A stretch of DNA of 64,000 bases. Origin: Strigamia acuminata (taxonomy: Eukaryota > Arthropoda > Chilopoda > Geophilomorpha > Linotaeniidae). Position 1 is the stretch's first letter. The number at the start of each line of letters is the position of its first letter. The translations under genes were made by a program, and so were the position numbers. Under the pieces are notes generated by a model. It was not told the DNA's origin. It did not search any database and worked only from the letters and a program-made list of their open reading frames with translations. The stretch lies in NCBI GenBank assembly GCA_949358305.1, contig OX442324.1:6391575-6455574 (forward strand), given 5' to 3'. Shown here piece after piece: positions 50,703 to 62,700 of this stretch.

Positions 50703-53700
50703 ATGGCTTTGCCGAGGTTATCTGTTTTCGTTCGGGCGTTTGGTGAAGTGTCAGAAAACCCATCGAATGAAGTAGATAAAACAGATTTAAGGAGAAAACG
50801 TCCATCGGAAATCAAAAGAAAGGCGAAGTAAGAATCGTATTTACTCGAATGAAATTGTCACATATTGCAATCGTGGTGTAATCTCTCTGAATTTCAGACG
50901 CTGTAAAATAACATGGCAAGAATTGTCGGAAGTTATTGTAAACAATGAACCGCCTGGTGCGAAGATGCGTGTAGAACACATGCTAAGGGATTTAAGAAAT
51001 TACAGCAGAGAAATAGGTGCGAAAATAGCAACTTTTCCTTCATGATTTCCAGAATTTAGATACCAAGAAATTAAAATTTTATTTATGGTAATTTTATTTT
51101 ATTTTATTTTTCAGTTGGTTCGGATGCGAATTGGGATACAGTTGAAACTGCATGCGTGTACTTCTTTTTTAATTTTGAAAATACTGAAATGATTTCCTGC
51201 CATCAAATAACAGAGTTGAAAAACATGTTTGGCAATGTGGTGCAATCAACAGTTTATAAAATGAACGATGTAGTTCACAGATTGGCCGCCATTTTGCCTG
51301 ATAACGTTCTTAATTCGTTAAGAAACAGTTATGAAAATGAATTGGAGATTTTATTCGGTCAGGGAATAAAGTTTACGCCATTAGTGTTGCCTGAAGATTG
51401 GAGTAAGGAAGCTTTAAATGGGGAAGATTGGGTTTGCAACGACGACGATGAGAAGGTTTCGAAGGGCATTAGTCTCGCATACACCAGTGATAATAAAGAA
51501 AAGGAAGCCACCACTCCCGAGAATTCTCGAAGAATGAAACATGATTCTTATTGGTTAAACCAACTGCTTAAACTGCACTACGTTTACGAAGATTCCATCG
51601 ACGATTTGGTGATGTCAACAACGCGACTTTTGTTAACGTCCAAGTCGAGCGAAGAACTTCAAAATGATGTACGTGATGCGATTTAATTTGACGGAATTAT
51701 TTACAAATAATAATGGCTCTGATTGCCTTTCAGTTGTGCGAGTTACTTGGTTTTGATCACATGGATCTGATTGAAGTGGTACTGCAGCACAGGAAGGAAT
51801 TTATCGAGTTGACGAATAAGAAAAATGAACATATTCTTTTAAAATCGGAAGCAGCCAGAAGAACGGATAAGAAACCAGCTTACGCTTGTTACGTGACAAT
51901 TCAGGTTTATAACGGGTCTTTTTATCTAATTTGTATGATTTTCTGATTCGTTTTGATTTTTAATTTTAGTCAGAGTATGAAAAGGAGGTGGCGAAACAAA
52001 TTCGGAAAGGTGAAAAGAAAATTCAAAGGCAAAGAGTAGAACAGGAAGATGGAAAGGAGATGTTTGATGGCAAATATTTAAAACAACAACGAGAAATTTC
52101 TCTGATGACGGCGATGACTGCACCTTTGTTTCGAAACGATGCTGCTCAAGTATCTCATCCTCGTATTACGTATCCAAATGTTTACGATTCGTATCTGGAA
52201 GCCAAGCAGAGCGCTAGTTACATAAGCGGACAAAAAGTAAACTTTTCTACATTAGAGTATTTGTTTTACTGAATTCTAACTGGTTTGAATATTTTTTTAA
52301 AAAAATAAGATGTGCCTACCTGTGGGATTCGAACGTAAACAGACGCGAGAATATGAGGAAGTGTCAATCCCGGCGAACGAATCGCCACCGGTCAATGTGG
52401 GAAATAGATTAAAACCTATTTCAGAATTAGACGAGGTACTTTATTTGGGATGAAATCGTACAACGCTCGAGTAACTTAACGACATTTTCAGATAGGGAAA
52501 ACTTGCTTTGATGGGATAAAAACACTCAATCGGATTCAAACCGTGGTGTTTGACACGGCTTATCATTCCAATGAAAACTTGCTCATTTGCGCACCCACAG
52601 GTGCGGGTAAAACGAATATTGCCATGCTGGCTATCGTACATGAGATTAAACAACACATGGAAAATGGGACAATCAAAAAGGACAATTTTAAGGTGAATCA
52701 AGATTTAATCGATCGAGTTTGGATTAATTTTGAATTTATTTCAGATAATTTATGTTGCACCGATGAAAGCGCTGGCAGCGGAAATGGTACAAAACTTTAG
52801 TTCCCGGCTGCAATCTCTGCAAATTTCTGTTAAAGAGTTGACGGGAGACATGCAGCTTACGAAAACTGAAATTGCAAACACGCAGGTATTTAATTTAATT
52901 TACGGAAAAGCTATTTCCACTTATTGCCGAGAGAGAAGCTACTGTAATCACTACAGAAGAAAGGAAGAAAGTATTTTGTGTATGTAGGAAACCTGAAAAA
53001 GGCTTGGAAATGGTGCAGTGCGAGTAAACCAAATCATACTTTTATTTTCATTAAAATAAAAAAAAAAGAATATATTTTCTTTTGGAATGAGGAACAATCA
53101 TTTTAGTAGGAATTAGGCAATCATTTTGAGAAAAATCGGTGGAAATAGTCCGTGCGACTATTTCCACCGATTTCTGTGATCATTTTGAGAGAAATTGGTG
53201 TAAATAGCCCGTGCGTCTATTTCCACCGATTTCTGTAATCATTTTGATAGAAATCGGTGGAAATAGCCCGTGCGTCTATTTCCACCGATTTCTGTAATCA
53301 TTTTGAGAAAAATCGGTGGATTTTGGTTTCTAGACAATATTATTATTTTATTTATTTCTAGATTATTGTTACAACTCCAGAAAAATGGGATGTGATCACA
53401 CGAAAGGGAACTGGGGACGTCGGCTTGACGCAATTAGTACGCTTACTCATTTTTGATGAAGTACATTTACTCCACGGAGACAGGGGACCAGTTGTTGAAG
53501 CCTTAGTGGCCAGAACATTGAGACAAGTGATTATACTTTTCGTAGTCTTCAATTTTTTTTATTTATTTGGTTATTTGTGAGTAGGTTGAAACGAGTCAAA
53601 GCATGATTCGAATTATTGGTTTATCAGCTACATTACCAAACTATTTGGATGTGGCAGAATTCTTGCGAGTTAATCCACAAGTTGGGTTGTTTTATTTCGA

Positions 53701-56700
53701 TTCGCGTTTTCGGCCAGTACCATTAAGCCAGACGTTTATCGGAGTCAAGGCAGTAAATTCGTTGCAGCAGATGCAAGATATGGACAACGCTTGTTACGAC
53801 AAAGTATCGCTCATGGTAGAGAGGGGGCATCAAGTGATGGTTTTTGTTCACGCTCGGAATGCTACGTATCGCACGGCTACGGTGATGCGCGAAATTGCTA
53901 AACAAAGAAATCAAGTGCAAACATTCGAAGTGAAAAATCCTGGACTTGCAGATAAACAAGTGAGAAAGTTCAATTTTTTAACTAATTTAATTTCTACGGT
54001 TTTTTTTTCTTTTTTTTTTTTTTAGATTGCATATTCTCGAAATAGGCAATTGATGGATTTAATTCCGAGCGGATTTTCTATTCATCATGCGGGAATGCTT
54101 CGTCAAGACCGCAATTTAGTGGAAAGATTATTTCGCGAAGGAGTTATTAAAGTTCTTGTATGCACTTCCACATTAGCATGGGGTGTGAATTTACCTGCTC
54201 ACGCTGTTATCATACGGGTAAAAAAAAATTGGTGCGTTATAAGAACAATTTTAACAATAATTGTTTTTTCAAATGATGAAGGGAACTGAAATTTATGATT
54301 CGAAACACGGTTCATTTGTGGATTTGAGTTTTTTGGACGTGCTACAAATTTTCGGTAGAGCAGGGCGCCCGCAGTACGACAAATCTGGTCACGGAACGAT
54401 CATCACAACGCACGATAAATTGGCTCATTATCTTTCTCTGCTCACCAGTCAGTGTCCTATTGAGAGTCAGTTCGAACAGAATTTGACGGACAACTTAAAT
54501 GCTGAAGTAACTTAATTTAAATTTATATTAATATTAATTTAACTTAAAAATTATTAACCTTTGTAGGTTGTTTTGGGTACGGTGGCTACGATTGACGAAG
54601 CAATTCAGTGGTTGCGGTATACTTACTTGTATGTCAGAATGATAAGAAATCCGCAGGCGTACGGCATTAAATACGAAACGGTTAAGGTATTTCTGAACCG
54701 AATGTCAATCGCTAATTGGTAGAACAAATATTAATAATTTTTGTAATTAGAACGATCCAACGTTGTTGGACTACAGATTTCAATTAATCAAAAGAACAGC
54801 TAAGAAATTGGATGAAGCGAAAATGATACGTTTTGTAGAACGTACTAAAAGTCTTCACGCTACTGATCTCGGTCGGACGGCTAGTCATTTTTATATTAAA
54901 TATCACACAGTCGAGGTTAATATAGGAGTTTAATGTTGCGTAGTAGTTGGAAGAGTAATCATAATTTTATTTATAGTTGATTAACGAAATGCTGCAACAT
55001 AATATGCATGACGGAGAGATAGTGGCAATGGTTTCTCAAGCGGAAGAATTTAATCAGTTAAAAGTACGGGAGGACGAAATGGATGAATTGGAAGACCACA
55101 TACTCACTCACTGTAAATTACCCGTGAAAGGCGGCAAAGAAAACACGCACGGAAAAGTGAATATTTTACTGCAGACTCACATATCGCGTGGAGATTGTGA
55201 TAGTTTTTCTCTCATTTCCGATCGAAATTACATCACGCAGGTGATTTTTTTAATTTTTAAGTTTAAAGTGTGAATGTGAAATATATTTTTTCTTCTTCTG
55301 TAGAACGGTACTCGTATCTTGCGTGCTCTTTTCGAAGTTGTTTTACGACGCCGGTGGGCTGTAATGTCCACTCGAATGCTTCAACTGTGTAAAGTTTTGG
55401 AGCAGCGAATGTGGGCGGACGACAATCCACTGCGACAGGTTTCACTTCTCCAACGTGATTCAACGATAATTGATAAATTGGAAGAAAAAAGATTAACAGT
55501 CGATAAACTGAGAGAAATGGATGCCAAAGAGATCGGTCATTTCATCCATAACATCAGGTTGGGTCCGTTGATTAAACAGTGTGCGGACGCCATTCCAACG
55601 CTCGCTTTGGAAGCCTCGATTCATCCCATCACCAGGGAAATTTTGCGTGTGCGTGTGACCGTCACTGCCGATTTCCGCTGGTGCGACAAAATACACGGAA
55701 ACGTTGCCGAATCTTTTTGGGTTTGGGTTGAAGATCCGAAATCTGACATCATGCATCATTATGAATATTTTGTGTTGACAAAATATCAGGTACTGTAACT
55801 ACTGTAACTTGAATAATTCACATTCACATTCGCCATAATTACAGATAGAACATATACTTTCAGATCTTGCTCGTCTCGGGATCTCGGTCTCAGCGATCTC
55901 GGGCCTTTTTCGGTTCGAGATCTCGGTCTCGTAAAACCGAGATTTCAGCACGAGATTATATAAGAGAACGAGATATAATAAAAAACGTACAATTAACGTT
56001 ACGAGTCGAATGCGGCCGATTTTCGGCCGCATTTGTTCCATCCACTGCGGCCGAAGCTCGGCCGCAATTGTACGATCGAATGCGGCCGATTTTCGGCCGC
56101 ATTTGTTCCATCTAATGCGGAAACCTGAGATTTCGTAAAGAACAAGATGCTGAAAGTATAGATAGAACACTTCCAAAATTTTTTTAGCACAGATTTTAAT
56201 GGGTTTTACACAAACAGAAAGAGGACATGTTCTTCTAGCAAACAGTTAAACAGTGAGCAACAAAAACTTGTATCAAATTCTTGAATGTGGTGGCATACCG
56301 TGCGCTATTTACAAAAGAGGTTTTTTCCTGTGCTCAATTTGAGACCCACGAGCTATTAGAGACCCATGGGCTATTTAAAATTGATGTTGGCCAGTGACTG
56401 ACATCGGTCATTTATCCTTCTAACACGTTAAATAAAAGCACGTTTTATGTTTTGAAGACGTTTAGAACACGTTTCGGATGCAAAATGCCATTTGCATCCG
56501 AAATTTGTAGAAGTAAGATAGAAGTAGAATTAAAGTAGAGGTAGAAATAGGAAGTAAGATAGATGTAGAATTAAAGTAGAAGTAGAATTGGGAAGTTAAG
56601 GTAGGTTCAAACTTGTGTTCACACCAGATGCAACGCAAGAAAACTTACGCAACACAAGCTGCTTGAAGTTGACGCCAATTTCTGCTTCAACTCCAAGTTT

Positions 56701-59700
56701 AAGTAACCAACGCAAGGAAAAGTCTTGCAGCCAACCAATCAGAATCGACCCTGTCTCTCGTCGATTCATGTCCGAGTTGGTGAGACATGCAAATTGCCAT
56801 TTAAAAATGGCAGCACATCAAATAAGCATGGCTAACCCAACCACCGAATCCGTTTAGTTGCGGCCGAGGCAGTTCGCTGTGCGTTGAGGATGACCGACAT
56901 CCTCTGACGCAACACCGCCAGTGCCTTGTCAAACCGTTGGCTGTTTCCCGTGGCATCTAGAAACTGCAGGTGCAGGTTTGCTTCACCTTGTCCATCCAGA
57001 GCATCATCACGTTCGGGTGTGCACGCGCCAGGCGTGGCACACCACGGACTACCAGTTCCGGGCAGAAGAAGGGAACGTCCTCCGGCCACCATTCGACCTC
57101 CGGCATTTCAGGGCCGTGGTCGGGTTCTAAAAATGTTTCTGCTGGCTGCTTCTCAGGTGGGGTTGGAGTCGTTACAGACCCCTCGCTCTCCTGGACAGCC
57201 TCCAGCAGGATCTCTTCGTCCAGATTCATTATCCAGGACGGGTCCCCAATTGATCTTAGCCACGGTAGCCTGGGGACTGGATACTCATGTGAAATAAGAC
57301 AAGGACTCCAGATTGTTGGGTTGTTGGCCTTTAATCGTTGTCTAGGGGCTGGAGTCTCTCGTCTACCCGCATGTTGGCAGTGCCGCGAAGGCATGTCACA
57401 CTGGCAACCGATCCGTCACACACAGGGAGGAATCTCCATGAATGACGTGGCCGGTTAAACATAACCAATAACCATGACCAATAAACTAAACAAAAATGTA
57501 TGTTGAAATGAAAACCACATAAAACTGTTACAAATGAAAAACATATTTTATTGAAAAATACAAACAAAATTACACCACTTTAATAATTAGAAGACTAGAA
57601 ACAATAAAAAAAAACCATCAAACTATTTATTCTTGTGGTAGTGCACAGTCTCAGGTTAGGTGTAATAAAGCTTGGTCAATGGGAGTTGGGCCAACCTTGA
57701 AGTGGGTTAAAATATATTTGAAGATTAAAGTTGAGGTAGAAGTAGGAAGGAGGACTGAAGTAGAATTAAAGTAGAGATAGAAGTAGGAAGTAAGACAGAA
57801 GTAGGAAGTAAGGTAGAAGTAGGAAGTTAGATTAAAGTACAAGTAGGAAATTAGATTAAAGTAGAGGTAGAAGTAGGAAGTAAGGTTAAAGTAGAGGTAG
57901 AAGTAGGAAGTAAGGTTAAAGTAGAGGTAGAAGTAGGAAGTAAGGTTAAAGTAGAGGTAGAAGTAGGAAGTAAGGTTAAAGTAGAAGTAGAAGTAGGAAG
58001 TAAGGTTAAAGTAGAGGTAGAAGTAGGACGTAAGGTTAAACTAGAGGTAGGAGTAGGAAATAAGGTTAAAGTAGAGGTAGAAGTAGGAAGTAAGGTTAAA
58101 GTTCAAGTAGGAACTAAGGTAAAAGTACGAGTAGGAAATAAGATTAAAGTAGAGGGAGAAGTAGGAAGTAAGGTTAAAGTGGAAGTAGGAAGTAAGGTTA
58201 AAGTGGAAGTAGGAAGTAAGGTTAAAGTGGAAGTAGGAAGTAAGGTTAAAGTGGAAGTAGGAAGTAAGGTTAAAGCGGAAGTAGGAAGTAAGGTTAAAGC
58301 GGAAGTAGAAAGTAAGGTTAAAGCGGAAGTAGGAAGTAGGAAGTAAGGTTAAAGTGGAAGTAGGAAGTAAGGTTAAAGTGGAAGTAGGAAGTAAGGTTAA
58401 AGTGGAAGTAGGAAGTAAGGTTAAAGTAGAAGTAGGAAGATTAAAGTAGAAGTAGGAAGATTAAAGTAGAAGTAAGAAGTAACAATAATGTAGAAGTAGG
58501 AAGTAACATTAAAGTAGAAGTAGGAAGTAACATTCAGGTTGGTTCACACTTGGAAGTAAAATAAAGTAAAGTACACAATGGTAAACAAAGTAAACAATGA
58601 AGAAGTAGAAGTAAGGTAATGCAAGTATGTTCCCACTTGTTTGAAGTAGAAGTAAGGATTATCCAATGAGAATTGAGGGGCAAATAATTTTGTACTAACC
58701 TGGTGATGCTATAGCTTACCCAATTTCTTTGAAAGCATTTTCCTTTATCACCTTTTGTTTATATTCAGCCATTCCAGTATTCCATAATACTGGATGGCAT
58801 TTTACTAGTACGATTAAATTCTAGTCCGTGTTCTGCATTTTCAAAATGAGGAAAAACCATTGTTGCAAAAAATGGTGCTGAAAATTATTTTGGATTCTCG
58901 TTTAATTTCGCATTGTCTCACGAGATTCAAGTCATTTCTCATTGGTTGGAACTAAGCTTGCTGCGTTGCGTTACTTCTTACTTCAAAACAAATTTGAAGT
59001 AGCTTTTTGCTTACTTTACTGCTAAAACAATCCAATAATGCAATGCGCAGCAACATTGCGTTATGTTACTTCCTAGTGTGAACACAAGTCTGAACCAACC
59101 TTTAAAGTAGAAGTAGGAAGTAACATTAAAGCAGAAGTAGGAAGTAACATTAAAATATAAGTAGGAAGTAACATTAAAGTAGAAGTAGGAAGTAACATTA
59201 AAGTAGAAGTAGGAAGATTAAAGTAGAAGTAGAAAGATTAAAGCATAAGTAGGAAGTAAGATTAAAGTAGAAGTAGGAAGTAACATTAAAGTAGAAGTAG
59301 GAAGTAACATTAAAGTAGAAGTAGGAAGTATCATTAAAGTAGAAGTCGGAAGATTAAAGTAGAAGTAGAAAGATTAAAGTAGAAGTAGGAAGATTAAAGT
59401 AGAAGTAGGAAGATTAAAGCATAAGTAGGAAGTAAGATTAAAGTAGAAGTAGGAAGTAAGATTAAAGTAGAAGTAGGAAGTAAGATTAAAGTAGAGGTAG
59501 AAATAGGAAGTAAAATTAAGGTAGAGTTCGAAGTCGGAAGTAAGATTAAAGTAGAGGTAGAAATAGGAAGTAAAATTAAGGTAGAGTTAGAAGTCGGAAG
59601 TAAGATTAAAGTAGAACCTAAAGTAGGAAGTATGGTTAAAGTAGAGGTAGAAGTAGAAAGTATGGTTAAAGTAGAAGTAGGAAGTAAGATTAAAGTAGAG

Positions 59701-62700
59701 GTAGGAAGTAAGATTAAAGTAGAAGTAGGAAGATTAAAGTGGAAGTAGGAAGATTAAAGTAGAAGTAGGAAGTAAGATTAAAGTAGAGGTAGGAAGTAAG
59801 ATTAAAGTAGAAGTAGGAAGATTAAAGTGGAAGTAGGAAGATTAAAGTAGAAGTAGGAAGATTAAAGTAGAAGTAGGAAAATTAAAGTAGAAGTAGGAAG
59901 ATTAAAGTAGAGGCAGAAGTAGGAAGTAAGATTAAAGTAGAAGTAGGAAGTAAGATTAAAGTAGAAGTAGGAAAATTAAAGTAGAGGCAGAAGTAGGAAG
60001 TTGGAAGTAAGATTAAAGTAGAAGTAGGAAGATTAAAGTAGAGGCAGAAGTAGGAAGTAGGAAGTAAGATTAAAGTAGAAGTAGGAAGATTAAAGTAGAA
60101 GTAGGAAGATTAAAGTAGAAGTAGGAAGATTAAAGTGGGAAGTAGGAAGATTAGAGTAGAAGTAGGAAGATTAAAGTAGAAGTAGGAAGATTAAAGTAGA
60201 GGCAGAAGTAGGAAGTAGGAAGTAAGATTAAAGTAGAAGTAGGAAGTAAGATTAAAGTAGAAGTAGGAAGTAAGATTAAAGTAGAAGTAGGAAGTAAGAT
60301 TAAAGTAGAAGTAGGAAGTAAGATTAAAGTAGAAGTAGGAAGTAAGATTAAAGTAGAAGTAGGAAGTAAGATTAAAGTAGAACTAGGAAGATTAAAGTAG
60401 AGGCAGAAGTAGGAAGTAAGATTAAAGTAGAAGTAGGAAGTAAGATTAAAGCAGAAGTGGGAAGTAAGAAGTAAGATTAAAGATGAAGTAGGAAGTAAGA
60501 AGTAAGATTAAAGTAGAGGTAGAAGTAGCAAGTAGGAAGTAACATTATAGTAGAATCTGAAGTAGGAAGTAAGATTATAGCAGAACCTGAAGTAGGAAGT
60601 AAGAGTATAGTAGAATCTGAAGTAGGGAAGTAAGATTATAGTAGAACCTGAAGTAGGAAGTAAGATTATAGTAGAACCTGAAGGTAGGAAGTAAGATTAT
60701 AGTAGAACCTGAAGTAGGAAGTAAGATTATAGTAGAACCTGAAGTAGGAAGTAAGATTATAGTAAAACCTGAAGTAGGAAGTAAGATTATAGTAGAACCT
60801 GAAGTAGGAAGCATCTGTGTGGAATCAGAGACCGTTATTTACAAAAAAAAAATTTACCCATGCCTAATTAGATGGGTGAGGGCTCTTGGAGCCCCGCACG
60901 CAAATCGAAGATGTGTGCTAGTTTCAAACCTGATTATCTCCAAAAGTTGATCATTGATTTTTTATTTATTTGTCCACCAAAGACAGGACATTCTCTTCTA
61001 GAAATCCTTTAAAGCACAAGTTTCTCCTCCTCATAGTTATCAAATAACAACATAAGCTTGTATCAAATTCTTGAGTGGAACCATCATCGAACTGGAGCGA
61101 TCAGACTGATCATGGGGCTGGTTTAATCATCAGTTTGAAAGTATGCAGCATATTTTCAGATTTGATACAAGTTTTTGTTGCGCAAGTTCAAGTTGTTGCC
61201 ATTTGAAAGCACAAGTCACTCGACTTATGCTTTCTTTTGGTGTACAAATTATTTACATCTGTGGAAAAAAAGGGATTTGTTTTATCTCAAATTTGAGCGA
61301 ATGTGAATGTGATGTCAATTTCAGCTTGGTTGTTATTATCAAGAGTTTAAAAGTTTAAAATTTTGTTTTGGTTTTCAGGTGGTGAAGAAACTGCCGCAGG
61401 AACTAATTTTCACAATTCCAATTCAAGAAGAAGATATGCCGAGTCAGTATTACGTTAAAGTCGTATCGGATCATTGGATAGGCTCAGAGACAACTATTCC
61501 ATTATCATTTCAGCATCTTATTCTACCTGAGCGACATCCACCTCATACTGGTATTTGTTGAATGCATGTACATTTTTTGTGGGAAAAAATTAAATATCAT
61601 TATTTTTTTATGTAGAACTTTTAGATTTGGATCCATTGCCAATCACTGCACTGAACGACAAAAAATTAGAAGCGCTGTTCAAATACAGTCACTTTAATCC
61701 TATACAAACCCAAATTTTTCACACTTTGTATCATACTGATGGAAATGTGCTAATTGGAGCCCCAACTGGGTCCGGGAAAACAATCGCAGCTGAAGTAGCT
61801 ATGTTTCGCGTGTTTCGTGAATATCCTGGAACGAAAGTATAATTTTAATTACGAAAGATCTCTTCAGGGAGATGTTAAAATCTCATCGTTTTATTCAGAT
61901 TGTATTTATTGCACCATTGAAAGCTCTCGTTCGTGAGCGAATTGATGATTGGAAAGATCGATTAGAAAAGAGACTGGGAAAATTGTAACTATTTGCCTGT
62001 TTGACTTGTAATTTATATTTTTAATCTATTAATCTACCACACAGGGTCGTAGAAATGACTGGTGACATAACGCCCGATGTTAAAGCAATCGGAATGGCTG
62101 ATGTGATAGTCACGACCCCCGAAAAATGGGACGGTGTCAGTCGTAGTTGGCAAACGAGAAATTATGTCAAATCCGTATCTCTGATTATAATTGATGAAAT
62201 TCATTTACTAGGTATATTTAATATTTTATTTTTATTCATTATTTTTAAATCAAATGATACTGATTTGTTGTTTTAATATCAATAGGTGAGGATCGTGGTC
62301 CGGTATTGGAAGTGATCGTCTCACGTACAAATTTCATTTCGTCGAGCAGTTCCTTCCCACTTCGCATTATCGGTTTGTCCACAGCTCTAGCCAATGCGCG
62401 CGACTTAGCCGATTGGTTAGGCATTAAAGAAGTAATTTAATTTGGCACGGTAATTTTTAAAATAAATTGTTGCTCATTTGCTCTTGTATTCCACAATAGA
62501 CAGGACTTTACAATTTCCGTCCATCGGTAAGACCCGTGCCGTTAGAAGTGCACATGGAGGGTTTTAGCGGAAAACATTACTGCCCACGCATGGCTTCTAT
62601 GAATAAACCCACTTTACTAGGTACAAAATGAGTGACGAGGCTAATTTATCACGATGTATTGAATATTGTATTGTATTCTAATGTAGCGATTAAGATGTAT

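Noticed and set aside
52886-53030. Open frame after the ASCC3 exon ending at 52885
   Set aside because: It begins with a consensus donor (GTATTT), diverges from the family, and the next conserved exon starts at 53362.
55867-56190. Overlapping frames of 60-125 codons on both strands
   Set aside because: They lie within the 55853 MITE and come from its GATCTCGG and GCGGCCGA repeats.
60575-60814. Minus-strand frame with [10 protein letters not shown] repeats
   Set aside because: Pure product of the minisatellite; there is no leader or splice context outside it.
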